NCBI GenBank assembly: GCA_017554325.1
Contig: JAFZIP010000007.1
Span: 1 to 64,000 of the forward strand
Length of the DNA: 64,000 nucleotides
Direction: 5' to 3'
From: Bacteroidales bacterium
GTDB taxonomy: Bacteria; Bacteroidota; Bacteroidia; Bacteroidales; WCHB1-69
The position numbers were made by a program, and so were the translations under genes. Below are positions 44,274 through 52,290 of the stretch, piece after piece (position 1 is the first letter of the stretch; the number at the start of each line of letters is the position of its first letter). The notes under the pieces are model-generated. The model did not search any database. It was not told where the DNA came from and saw nothing but the letters and a program-made list of their open reading frames with translations.

Positions 44274-44846
44274 ATGGAGATAATTTTTGCTACACACAAC
44301 CAGCACAAGACTCAGGAGGCGAGAGCTATTCTGGGTGATAATTGGACGTTGAAGAATCTGCACGACATCGGCTGTGAGGAGGAGATTCCCGAGACTGCCG
44401 ACACACTTCCGGGCAATGCCCTGCAAAAAGCCCAGTATGTGGTTGACCACTTCCACACCAACTGCTTTGCCGATGACACTGGGTTGGAAATCGAGGCTTT
44501 GGACGGTCGCCCGGGCGTCTATTCCGCTCGATATGCCGGCGAACATTGCACCTATCAAGACAATGTGAACAAAGTGCTGGAGGAGATGCAAGGCATGACC
44601 AACCGCAAAGCCTGCTTCAAAACGGTGATAGCTTTGATCTTGGACGGTGAAACACACATGTTTGAAGGTCGGGTAGATGGCACCATCATTGAGGCACCGC
44701 GCGGTACATCGGGCTTTGGCTACGATCCGGTGTTTGTTCCCGACGGCTATGACCAGACTTTCGCGGAGATGGGCGATGAGTTGAAAAACAGCATCAGCCA
44801 CCGCGCACGCGCCATGCAGAAACTGATGGAGTTTCTGAAAAAATAA
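44274..44846 (+). CDS. rdgB: XTP/dITP diphosphatase (RdgB/HAM1)
   Basis: About 190 residues from ATG 44274-44276, which places MEIIFATHNQHK at the N-terminus as in the family. RdgB hydrolyses non-canonical purine triphosphates (ITP, XTP) and protects DNA. Other motifs are CFADDTGLEIEAL, GRPGVYSARYAG, GTSGFGYDPVF and the final SHRARAMQKL. Cytosolic. It sits alone after the rpmF terminator, with the merR-smpB pair convergent. Confidence 0.96.
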   Translation: MEIIFATHNQHKTQEARAILGDNWTLKNLHDIGCEEEIPETADTLPGNALQKAQYVVDHFHTNCFADDTGLEIEALDGRPGVYSARYAGEHCTYQDNVNKVLEEMQGMTNRKACFKTVIALILDGETHMFEGRVDGTIIEAPRGTSGFGYDPVFVPDGYDQTFAEMGDELKNSISHRARAMQKLMEFLKK

Positions 44847-44857
44847 CCTGCGGTTCC

Positions 44858-45235
44858 TTAATCGATCTCTTTCTTGATTTTCAGCAGCATCTCCTTGATT
44901 TCGGTCAGGGATGCGATAATGGCGGCATTGTCGGCCTCTTTGATGAGGTTGCCCTTGATGGCATCGCGGGCACCTTGCAGCGTGTAGCCCTTCACCTTGG
45001 TGAGATAGTGAATCGTGCGGATGAGGGAGATGTCGTTTTTGGAGAAGAAGCGGTCGCCCTTTTTGTTCTTGCGCGGCTTCAGCACATCGAATTCCTTCTC
45101 CCAGAAACGGAGCGTGGAGGCGGGCAGATTGAAAATTTCGCAGGTCTCGCCCATGCTGTAGTAAATTTTCTCCTTGGAATCAAACGATTCCGGCAGCGGC
45201 ATGTAGCCACTGCTGTCAGTCATCTCTTCATTCAT
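44858..45235 (-). CDS. MerR family transcriptional regulator
   Basis: A 125-residue protein with an N-terminal MerR-type winged helix (YYSMGETCEIFNLPASTLRF, WEKEFDVLKPRKNKKGDRFF) and a helical dimerisation tail. No effector domain or metal-binding Cys is seen, so the signal is unknown. Small MerR proteins of this kind are common in Bacteroidota. The ATG overlaps the smpB stop (TAATG), so the two are translationally coupled. Confidence 0.88.
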   Translation of the reverse strand: MNEEMTDSSGYMPLPESFDSKEKIYYSMGETCEIFNLPASTLRFWEKEFDVLKPRKNKKGDRFFSKNDISLIRTIHYLTKVKGYTLQGARDAIKGNLIKEADNAAIIASLTEIKEMLLKIKKEID

Positions 45236-45696
45236 TATTCATCCTCCATCTGTTTTCTGCGACGCTCATCTTTCTCCTTGATGCTTTCGCGTTTGTCATA
45301 TAATTTCTTTCCCTTGGCCAGGGAGATGTCTAATTTGGCATACCCGTTTTCGTTGATCCACAGCAGGGTGGGCACGATGGTGAAACCGCGCTCGTTGAGC
45401 TTGCTCAGCAGCTTGCGTATCTCCTTTTTGGTGAGTAGCAGCTTGCGGTCACGTTTGGGCTGATGGTTGTTGTAGCTGCCGTTCGCGTACTCGCTGATGT
45501 GCATGTTGTGCACCCACAACTCGTTCTGGATGAAAGAACAATACGCGTCAGTGATGTTGGCCTTTCCCGCACGTATCGACTTGATCTCTGTGCCGGTGAG
45601 CACAATGCCGGCTGTGTATGAAGTGAGTAGAAAGTACTGGTAATCAGCCTTCCTGTTCTTGATTTCTATCTGTGATGGTTTGGTGTTCTTGCTCAT
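45235..45696 (-). CDS. smpB: SsrA-binding protein SmpB
   Basis: About 153 residues from ATG 45694-45696; the longer upstream frame crosses the promoter. SmpB brings tmRNA to stalled ribosomes for trans-translation. Motifs: [56 protein letters not shown], and the basic tail [18 protein letters not shown]. The tmRNA gene itself was not found in the window. Confidence 0.97.
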   Translation of the reverse strand: MSKNTKPSQIEIKNRKADYQYFLLTSYTAGIVLTGTEIKSIRAGKANITDAYCSFIQNELWVHNMHISEYANGSYNNHQPKRDRKLLLTKKEIRKLLSKLNERGFTIVPTLLWINENGYAKLDISLAKGKKLYDKRESIKEKDERRRKQMEDE

Positions 45697-45711
45697 AACT
45701 TCAACGATTTG

Positions 45712-45719
45712 CAAAAGTA
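45712..45719 (-). promoter_or_regulatory. -7 element TACTTTTG for smpB-merR
   Basis: Reverse-strand TACTTTTG, 16 bases upstream of the smpB ATG. Confidence 0.6.
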
Positions 45720-45774
45720 CAAAAAATGCGATAAGAATGTTGCCTGATGGCGTGCGGAATTGGGAAATATTGTG

Positions 45775-45782
45775 TACTTTTG
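45775..45782 (+). promoter_or_regulatory. -7 element TACTTTTG for the Ttd14-like NTPase
   Basis: TACTTTTG, 27 bases before ATG 45809. Confidence 0.6.
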
Positions 45783-45808
45783 CTCCATTCTTTTGAATCC
45801 TCTCTGCT

Positions 45809-46423
45809 ATGCCAAAAATCACCCGAATCGTCCTCACTGGCGGCCCTTGCGCCGGCAAATCCACTATTCTCAAACGGATACAAAACAAATACACTAACCT
45901 GGGTTACGCAGTCTTCACCCTGCCTGAGTCTGCTACGCTCTTCATCGAGGCAGGTGCAGATTTCCTGACCAAAGATGCTGATCTCTCGTTTACCACTGAA
46001 TCCAACAAGCTGCAGTTCCAAATGGTCATGGAAGACTGTATCACGCGGATTGCCGCTGCCGGCGACAAGCCTGCCCTGCTGGTCTGCGACCGGGGCACGA
46101 TGGATACGGCGGCCTATATGGACCACGATGTGTGGCAGCACGTGATGGATGCGGTGGGAGGGACCACCGAAAGCCTTCGCGACAAACGCTACGAGGCAGT
46201 GCTCCACATCTGCACTGCCGCCAAAGGCGCCGAGCAGTTCTACACCCGCCAGAATAACAACTGCCGCTCCGAATCCCTCGAACTGGCCCGCGTGGTGGAC
46301 GACAACCTCATCGCCGCATGGAAAGGACATCCCGTGCTGCGCATTATCAACGCAGAACTCTGCTTCGAGGACAAAATCGACCATGTGCTGCGCGTAATTG
46401 ATGAGATTATCGGTGCAAAATAG
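45809..46423 (+). CDS. AAA family NTPase resembling Ttd14/NadR-type kinases
   Basis: A 204-residue P-loop protein. Walker A is GGPCAGKST at residues 11-19 and a Walker-B-like strand is [16 protein letters not shown]. The form is that of the AAA_28 domain, also found as the N-terminal part of eukaryotic Ttd14 and related to NadR-type kinases. Conserved elements [12 protein letters not shown] and [14 protein letters not shown] suggest a small-molecule kinase or GTP/phosphoinositide-type NTPase; actual substrate unknown. It stands before folA with a 63-bp gap and may share a transcript. Confidence 0.8.
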   Translation: MPKITRIVLTGGPCAGKSTILKRIQNKYTNLGYAVFTLPESATLFIEAGADFLTKDADLSFTTESNKLQFQMVMEDCITRIAAAGDKPALLVCDRGTMDTAAYMDHDVWQHVMDAVGGTTESLRDKRYEAVLHICTAAKGAEQFYTRQNNNCRSESLELARVVDDNLIAAWKGHPVLRIINAELCFEDKIDHVLRVIDEIIGAK

Positions 46424-46486
46424 ATGTGAATGATGGTTGAATTGCTTTCCAACCAGACCTGAATTAGAAACCAAATATTGAATGTA

Positions 46487-46975
46487 ATGAAGAATATCAG
46501 TATGATCGCCGCCGTGGGCGAGAATCTCGAACTCGGGTATAAAAACCAGTTGCTCTGCCATCTGCCAGTCGATCTCAAGCATTTCAAGGAGATTACCTCT
46601 GGTCATGCGGTCATGATGGGCGACCGAACCTGGGAATCTTTGCCGAAAAAACCGCTTCCCAACAGAAGAAATATCGTGATCACTCTGGATGATGTTACGT
46701 TTCCAGACTGTGAAACGGTGCATTCCATTGAAGATGCGCTCGCGCTGGTACAGGATGAAGAGGAGGCTTTTGTGATGGGTGGGGCTACCATGTATCGCCT
46801 TTTTTTACCATACGCTGATAAACTTTATCTCACCAGAATAGTCTCCGCCTTCACCGCTGACGTTTATTTTCCGGCAATAAATGAAGAGGAATGGACGTTA
46901 ACGGACAGTGAATTTGTCCCGAAAGACGAGAAAAACCAATTCGATTTGTATTTTCAAACCTTAATCAGAAAGTAA
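46487..46975 (+). CDS. folA: Dihydrofolate reductase
   Basis: About 162 residues from ATG 46487 (a TTG nine bases upstream is less likely). It reduces dihydrofolate with NADPH. Landmarks: SMIAAVGENLELGYKNQLLC, catalytic Asp in LPVDLKHFKEIT, MMGDRTWESLP, FVMGGATMY and the C-terminal FDLYFQTLIRK. No thyA is adjacent, although the pair is often linked. One base separates it from the DUF4468 gene. Confidence 0.95.
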   Translation: MKNISMIAAVGENLELGYKNQLLCHLPVDLKHFKEITSGHAVMMGDRTWESLPKKPLPNRRNIVITLDDVTFPDCETVHSIEDALALVQDEEEAFVMGGATMYRLFLPYADKLYLTRIVSAFTADVYFPAINEEEWTLTDSEFVPKDEKNQFDLYFQTLIRK

Positions 46976-46976
46976 G

Positions 46977-47531
46977 ATGATGAAAAAGATTGCAATGTTC
47001 GCGACTTTGCTGGTGATTGTAGCCGTCGCATACGCCCAGAAACCTTCCCAACTTCCGGTCCCAGATCTTCCTATCGACGAGCGGACCAATTTGGTGACAT
47101 ACCAGGATGTGGTGAAACAGGAAGGCACGCCCCAAGTGCTTTACGACAGAGCCATGGCATGGGTGAAAAAATACTATAAAAACACAGCTGAGGTTGTCAA
47201 GGTGTCCGATGCTGATAAGTGTGTGATTGAGATGCGGTCCAGCGTCCGTATCTTTTCCAAGCAGAAGGATGGCACCATGATGCAGAAGAACATAGTTTAT
47301 TACACTTTCAAGCTCGAATGCCGGGAAGGGCGTTATCGCTACACCATCACAAACTTCAATGAGAAGGCAGCCGCCGCAGCTCCCATTGAGAACTGGTTCA
47401 AGACCGACAGCCCGTATTGGTCCCCGTCTCAGTACGAATGGCTGAATCAGATTGATGAGCAGATCAAGAAGCTGATTAATTCGCTGGAAGAGGGGATGTT
47501 GCCACCAGAAGTCTTCGAAGATGAATGGTAG
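46977..47531 (+). CDS. DUF4468 domain protein, exported
   Basis: A 184-residue protein with a signal peptide (KKIAMFATLLVIVAVAYAQ). The body (GTPQVLYDRAMAWVKKYYKN, VYYTFKLECREGRYRYTITN) fits DUF4468, a TBP-like fold widespread in Bacteroidota with unknown function. It follows folA by one base and overlaps the MbnP-like gene by 11 bp, so it belongs to this run of genes. Confidence 0.82.
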   Translation: MMKKIAMFATLLVIVAVAYAQKPSQLPVPDLPIDERTNLVTYQDVVKQEGTPQVLYDRAMAWVKKYYKNTAEVVKVSDADKCVIEMRSSVRIFSKQKDGTMMQKNIVYYTFKLECREGRYRYTITNFNEKAAAAAPIENWFKTDSPYWSPSQYEWLNQIDEQIKKLINSLEEGMLPPEVFEDEW

Positions 47532-48264
47532 AATATCAGGATTGATATTGCTGGTTTTGCTATGTGCAGCCTGTCAGGACCCCACAGGTACAGTCAGGTT
47601 GCATTTTACGTTTTCTGTAGATGGAGATGAGCTGCAGCAGGACACGATATTGTATCAGAATGCTGCAGGTAACCGTTATGAGGTCACGGAGGCTCAATAT
47701 TTTATTTCAAATGTGATTTTGACGATGTCGGATGGCACGCAGTATGCGATAAAGTCCGACAAGTGTGCCCATTATGTGGATGCGGACATACCGGGTACAT
47801 TGGTTTGGCTGCCCAATGATGCGCTGCCTGTGGGCACGTACACATCCGTGTCTTTTGTGTTCGGCCTGGCTCCGGAGCTCAATGTCACGCATGCCTACAC
47901 GGATGCGCCGGAGAACAACATGAGCTGGCCCGTAGTGCTCGGCGGTGGCTACCACTACATGAAAATCAATGGCCGCTGGCTCGCCCCGGACGGGACCACC
48001 CACCCGTTCAACTTGCACTCAGGCCGTGTGCTGACCGCCGAAGGTGACACGCTCGAGCATTCGTTCACAGTGACTTTGCCCTTGTCCCAAAAGACCCTTC
48101 CAAAGGATGGCGTCATGGACATCGCATTGGATATGAATGTGAATCGATGGTTCACCTCTCCTCATGTTTTCGATTTCAATGAGTATGGGGGTAGCATTAT
48201 GCAGAATGCCGAGGCCCAAGATGTGCTGGAAACCAACGGTTGGGATGTGTTTCAAGTGAAATAA
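47521..48264 (+). CDS. MbnP-like lipoprotein, possibly copper-binding
   Basis: A 247-residue protein with a lipobox (LVLLCAACQDP). The domain matches MbnP-type proteins, recognised by the extended start VRLHFTFSVDG, YEVTEAQYFISNV, WLPNDALPVGTYTSVSFVFG, SWPVVLGGGYHYMKINGRW and VFDFNEYGG. MbnP proteins are periplasmic or surface-exposed and in methanotrophs accompany copper-binding methanobactin; in Bacteroidota the metal role is an assumption. Its end is marked by a bidirectional terminator. Confidence 0.82.
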   Translation: MNGRISGLILLVLLCAACQDPTGTVRLHFTFSVDGDELQQDTILYQNAAGNRYEVTEAQYFISNVILTMSDGTQYAIKSDKCAHYVDADIPGTLVWLPNDALPVGTYTSVSFVFGLAPELNVTHAYTDAPENNMSWPVVLGGGYHYMKINGRWLAPDGTTHPFNLHSGRVLTAEGDTLEHSFTVTLPLSQKTLPKDGVMDIALDMNVNRWFTSPHVFDFNEYGGSIMQNAEAQDVLETNGWDVFQVK

Positions 48265-48292
48265 AAAAGGGGAACATCAAGTTCCCCTTTTC
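48264..48292. terminator. Bidirectional terminator between MbnP-like gene and tonB
   Basis: Arms GGGGAAC (48269-48275) and GTTCCCC (48281-48287), loop ATCAA, with A-run before and T-run after, so it can serve both converging genes. Confidence 0.92.
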
Positions 48293-48313
48293 TAATATTG
48301 AAAATATTCAGTC

Positions 48314-49000
48314 TTACATTCTGAAGGTGACAGGCACCTGATAGAAGCAGCGTACGGGCTTGCCCATGTTCTTGCCGGGTTTCCATTTCGGCATGGCCAT
48401 GATACCACGAACAGCCTCCTTGTCGCAGTCGGGATACAACGGAACTTTCACTTTGGCGTTGCTCACGCGGCCGTCACGTTCAACCACAAACTCTACCAAA
48501 ACTGTACCTGTGATACCATTGTTGCGGGCTACTTCAGGATACTGGATCTCTTTGGAAAGGAAAGAGTTCAGAGCTTCCATACCGCCAGGGTATTCAGGCA
48601 TTTCTTCCGTGAAATATACAGGAGGTGCGGTCTCGGTCTCATCTTCCACAACTTCTACCACTTCGTCAATTTCGGCAATGGCCTCGTCTTCAAACACATC
48701 CTGGCCGAAATCGAAATCCGTGCTCACCTTGATGTTGTCTTCCACGATGTTCAGCACCACAGCCTGTTGCTGTTGCGGCTGCTCTGGTGGCGGGGGAGGG
48801 GTTTGGTCGGTGGCAATGACATCCTCATCTTTCACTTCAATGAAGTCGTCATCGGTGATGGTGAATGCAGGAGCCTTGTCCTCATTGGCAAAAAGCTCAA
48901 AGCCTGCATAAACCAAGCCTAATACAACTACGAAACCCAATAAGAGAAACAGAGTTCTCTTGTTTTCCAGGTTTCCTTTGTCGGTTTTCTTCGTAATCAT
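48314..49000 (-). CDS. tonB: Energy transducer TonB
   Basis: A 228-residue protein: short N-terminus, one membrane helix (TLFLLLGFVVVLGLVYAGFE), acidic/proline periplasmic spacer (TPPPPPEQPQQQQ) and a C-terminal TonB domain (YPEVARNNGITGTVLVEFVV, RGIMAMPKWKPGKN, YQVPVTFRM). It carries energy from ExbBD to outer membrane receptors such as the Oar-like protein at 60377-63748. Monocistronic, with its own promoter and a shared downstream terminator. Confidence 0.94.
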   Translation of the reverse strand: MITKKTDKGNLENKRTLFLLLGFVVVLGLVYAGFELFANEDKAPAFTITDDDFIEVKDEDVIATDQTPPPPPEQPQQQQAVVLNIVEDNIKVSTDFDFGQDVFEDEAIAEIDEVVEVVEDETETAPPVYFTEEMPEYPGGMEALNSFLSKEIQYPEVARNNGITGTVLVEFVVERDGRVSNAKVKVPLYPDCDKEAVRGIMAMPKWKPGKNMGKPVRCFYQVPVTFRM

Positions 49001-49047
49001 AATTATGATGATTTATAAGGTTATTACTCTTAACATAATTAGCACGG

Positions 49048-49055
49048 CAAAAGTA
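49048..49055 (-). promoter_or_regulatory. -7 element TACTTTTG for tonB
   Basis: Reverse-strand TACTTTTG, 48 bases upstream of the tonB start. Confidence 0.55.
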
Positions 49056-49117
49056 CTATTTTTTTTCTAAAAATTGTAACGTGATATGGTAAAAAAATAT
49101 TGTGCTTTTTTATTTTT

Positions 49118-50182
49118 TTAAACAAAATAAACAGCGCCCCCGCAATTGTCTTGTTTTGCACCTGTTACACTCGCCAAGCAATTCTTTTCACTCAACAAAC
49201 GCAATATACCCAAAAAGGCAAAAACCAGTGCTTCCTTGAAATTGACGGTGAGCGTGTCCGGAACTATAATTTCACTTCCCCAGCCTTCTTGAATCTTCTG
49301 AATCAGGAATTTGTTGTGAGCGCCCCCGCCCGTAGCCAATACGTTTTTTCCGGTAGAGGGCAGAACGTGGGCAATCTGCTCGGATATGTGCAGCACCAAG
49401 GTGTGGAGTATGTCTGCTGCAGAAAAATTCTTTTCAAAGTCTTGAAGCAGCGGCAAAAACTGTTGCTCAAACCACTCTTTACCCAAGGATTTTGGATAAG
49501 ACTGATTGTAATATTCTAACTGATTGAGTTGCCGTAGAAGTTCGGGGATGGCTTGCCCGTCGCGGGCTATGTTGCCGTCCTCGTCGTATGGTTTGCCCAG
49601 GAGATTGGCCATACGATTCAGGGCCATGTTGCATGGCGAAATGTCGAAGGCCACTCGCTTGTCCCCATCCTGAAAGGATATGTTGCAGAACCCGCCAAGA
49701 TTGAGACAGGCATCATACTGGCCGAATAGCAAGGCATCGCCGATAGGGACCAATGGCGCGCCTTGGCCGCCCAACGCCACATCCACAGTGCGGAAATCGC
49801 AAACGGTTGTGATGCCTGTGCGGGCCGCGATAACGGCTCCGCTGCCAATCTGCGTGGTAAGCCCCTGTGCGGGCTGGTGAAAAACCGTGTGTCCGTGAGA
49901 GGCGATGAAGTCCGGCTTGCCTTCATGGCCGATCCATTCATTGATATTCTCGGCAATCAGCGCACCCAAGTCCACATCTAACTGTGCGTAATCCAATGCG
50001 GACATCAGGGTGGCATTGGCTAGCCGTTCTTGGAATGCTGGCTCGTAAGGTATTGTGCAGGCTTTTTCAATGCGGTATTCCCAGCCATTAGCTTTTTTTT
50101 CGAAGGAACACCAAGCCAAGTCCAGTCCATCCAACGAGGTTCCGGACATCACGCCTATGCCGCTGCGGTAGGTTTTGCTCAT
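49118..50182 (-). CDS. anmK: Anhydro-N-acetylmuramic acid kinase
   Basis: A 354-residue kinase that converts anhydro-MurNAc to MurNAc-6-phosphate in peptidoglycan recycling. The ATP-binding start GVMSGTSLDGLDLA, HGHTVFHQPAQG, TVCDFRTVDVALGGQGAPLV, LNLGGFCNI and VLATGGGAHNKFL are all typical. Cytosolic. It is the last gene of the run starting at gldA and overlaps murF by 4 bp. Confidence 0.96.
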   Translation of the reverse strand: MSKTYRSGIGVMSGTSLDGLDLAWCSFEKKANGWEYRIEKACTIPYEPAFQERLANATLMSALDYAQLDVDLGALIAENINEWIGHEGKPDFIASHGHTVFHQPAQGLTTQIGSGAVIAARTGITTVCDFRTVDVALGGQGAPLVPIGDALLFGQYDACLNLGGFCNISFQDGDKRVAFDISPCNMALNRMANLLGKPYDEDGNIARDGQAIPELLRQLNQLEYYNQSYPKSLGKEWFEQQFLPLLQDFEKNFSAADILHTLVLHISEQIAHVLPSTGKNVLATGGGAHNKFLIQKIQEGWGSEIIVPDTLTVNFKEALVFAFLGILRLLSEKNCLASVTGAKQDNCGGAVYFV

Positions 50183-51435
50183 TGCAACAACGCGCTTAAC
50201 TTGTCCAAATGCATACTGTTCGATCCTTTGATCAGAATCAAGGAATCTGTGATGGGTTGAGCTTTTAGTGCTTCGTTGAGCGCGTCAGCGTCAGGGTATC
50301 GATATTCCGGCTGGTGGGCGCTGAACTCAGAACCAACAAAGATGGCATCCAAATGCAGTGTCTCGCACAATTGTATGATTTTCAGATGCTCCTCGCGGCT
50401 TACGGGGCCCAGTTCGCGCATGTCGCCCAAGATGGCAAGCTTGCGGGGATGGTCTAGTTTGGCGAGGTTTCGTACTGCAGCCTCCATGCTGGTAGGGTTG
50501 GCGTTGTAATAGTCTGAAATAATGACGTTGGTGCCGATTTTGTTCACTTGCGAACGGTGGTTGGAAGGCTCGTACTGGCCTAATGCTTCGGCAATCTGCT
50601 CATCGCTAACACCAAAATATTGTCCCACAGCTGCTGCGGCCAGGAAATTGTAAATGTTGTAGCTGCCTGTCAGATGTGTTTCCGTCTCGTGTCCTGCCAC
50701 GCGTATGCGCAGGTAGGGCGACATGTTCACGATATTGTCTTCGCCGCCTTCAGCATAATAGACTACTTTGTCATACTCCAGCCCGTCGCGTAGCTTCTGG
50801 TCGTTGATGTTGACGAAAAGGGTGCCGTGGTCATGGATGACGGAACGATAAAGCGCTTTTTTTGTGTGGATGATTTCCGCTTCGGAGCCGAAACCTTCAA
50901 TGTGGGCTTTCCCTACATTGGTGACGAGTCCGTAGTTGGGTCGCGCGATGGCGCACAGGTCGGCAATCTCGCCCGGATGGTTGGCACCCATCTCTACAAT
51001 GGCAATTTCATCTGATAGCTTAATCGAAAGCAATGTCAGTGGAACGCCGATGTGGTTGTTGAGGTTGCCTCTGGTGTAAGCGGTGCGGTATTTTTGAGCC
51101 AATACGGTGGAAACCAACTCTTTGGTGGTGGTCTTGCCGTTGGTGCCTGTTATGCCGATGACGGGGATGGTAAGCTGTTGCCGATGGTAGGCGGCCAGTT
51201 GCTGCAGCGTCTCCAGACTGTTCTCCACCACTATGCAGCGCGGATTGTCCGCCAAAGTCCTGTTCTCGGTGATGACACACGCCGCGCCCTGCTCCAGTGC
51301 TGACAAGGCAAACTGGTTGCCGTCGAAACGCTCGCCCTTGAGACATACGAATATACTGTCAGGGACGATGTTACGTGTGTCGGTGCAGATCTGCGGATGT
51401 GATAGATATTGCGCGTAGATATGTTTTATATCCAT
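50179..51435 (-). CDS. murF: UDP-MurNAc-tripeptide:D-Ala-D-Ala ligase MurF
   Basis: A 418-residue Mur ligase that adds D-Ala-D-Ala to the UDP-MurNAc peptide. N-terminal ICTDTRNIVPDSIFVCLKGE, ATP-binding VIGITGTNGKTTTKELV, GVPLTLLSI, VEMGANHPGEIADL, and the C-terminal DYYNANPTSMEAAVRNLA with ILGDMRELG all fit. Cytosolic, essential. The downstream anmK begins within its last codons; the upstream neighbour is the steroid-reductase-like gene 26 bp away. Confidence 0.97.
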   Translation of the reverse strand: MDIKHIYAQYLSHPQICTDTRNIVPDSIFVCLKGERFDGNQFALSALEQGAACVITENRTLADNPRCIVVENSLETLQQLAAYHRQQLTIPVIGITGTNGKTTTKELVSTVLAQKYRTAYTRGNLNNHIGVPLTLLSIKLSDEIAIVEMGANHPGEIADLCAIARPNYGLVTNVGKAHIEGFGSEAEIIHTKKALYRSVIHDHGTLFVNINDQKLRDGLEYDKVVYYAEGGEDNIVNMSPYLRIRVAGHETETHLTGSYNIYNFLAAAAVGQYFGVSDEQIAEALGQYEPSNHRSQVNKIGTNVIISDYYNANPTSMEAAVRNLAKLDHPRKLAILGDMRELGPVSREEHLKIIQLCETLHLDAIFVGSEFSAHQPEYRYPDADALNEALKAQPITDSLILIKGSNSMHLDKLSALLQ

Positions 51436-51461
51436 TTTATTCAGGCACTTTCAGAAATACT

Positions 51462-52271
51462 TTAGTAGATGAACGGAAATACTCTCTTCAGCTTCTTGGC
51501 TTCCATCTCAGGACCGAACTCGGTCTTGTACCGTTTGTAGAGGGCATGGGCGCGTGGCACCAGATTGGCAAATGTCCAGATGAAGAACACGAGCCCGGAC
51601 AAAGACCACGTGAGAATGGCGAATCCTAACCATTCGGTGAGCTCTCCAAGATAGTTGGCGCTGGTGACATACTCGAACATGAAGCCCTTCGGCAGATAGT
51701 GTTTGTTGTCATCGTCGTTCTTACGCAAGTGACGGATGATATAGTCGGAACGCAGGTTGATGTAGAAACCGATGAAGAAAAGGCACACACCGATGATAAA
51801 CTGTGGTGATTTCAGCCAAGCAAGGTCTGTGTAGGACAGGCCAAGAACGTGGTAGTTGCAGTTGAATGATTCGAAAAAGATCCAATAACCCTGCATCATG
51901 GCATTCAGGATGTTGAAAGCAATACCCATGAACATCACGGACAGTGACATCTGGCTCTTCTTTCCTTTCATTATCCATGGAAAAATCAGAGATCTCTGGA
52001 AATAATGTATCTCAAAAATGAGCAAAAAGACCATGGGCACTATTTCAAACCGGTGCGGGGAACAGAGCCAGATGATGATCATGGCCAAGAAAATGGGAAA
52101 CTCCATGATAAACCAGGCCAGTTTGTTGTTGATGGTCTTACCCCAAGTTTTTTTTGTGAAAGCACCGTAACTGGCATCGACAAAATACAGAGAGATGAAA
52201 ACCACGGCAGCAATGCCAATCATCACATATAAATATATGTAAAAAGCGGAGGATAAAATTTCTGCACTCAT
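51462..52271 (-). CDS. Steroid 5-alpha-reductase-like membrane protein
   Basis: A 269-residue protein with about six membrane helices. The C-terminal domain (PKGFMFEYVTSANYLGELTE, WLGFAILTWSLSGLVFFIW, RAHALYKRYKTEFG) is the NADPH-binding core of the 3-oxo-5-alpha-steroid 4-dehydrogenase family, and total length equals that of the human enzyme type. Members in gut Bacteroidota reduce the double bond of 3-oxo-4-ene steroids or bile acids. No other sterol or bile-acid genes are near, so the substrate here is open; a lipid or enone is equally possible. It lies between sppA and murF in one run. Confidence 0.82.
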   Translation of the reverse strand: MSAEILSSAFYIYLYVMIGIAAVVFISLYFVDASYGAFTKKTWGKTINNKLAWFIMEFPIFLAMIIIWLCSPHRFEIVPMVFLLIFEIHYFQRSLIFPWIMKGKKSQMSLSVMFMGIAFNILNAMMQGYWIFFESFNCNYHVLGLSYTDLAWLKSPQFIIGVCLFFIGFYINLRSDYIIRHLRKNDDDNKHYLPKGFMFEYVTSANYLGELTEWLGFAILTWSLSGLVFFIWTFANLVPRAHALYKRYKTEFGPEMEAKKLKRVFPFIY

Positions 52272-52290
52272 AATGAAAAAAAATAGAGAG

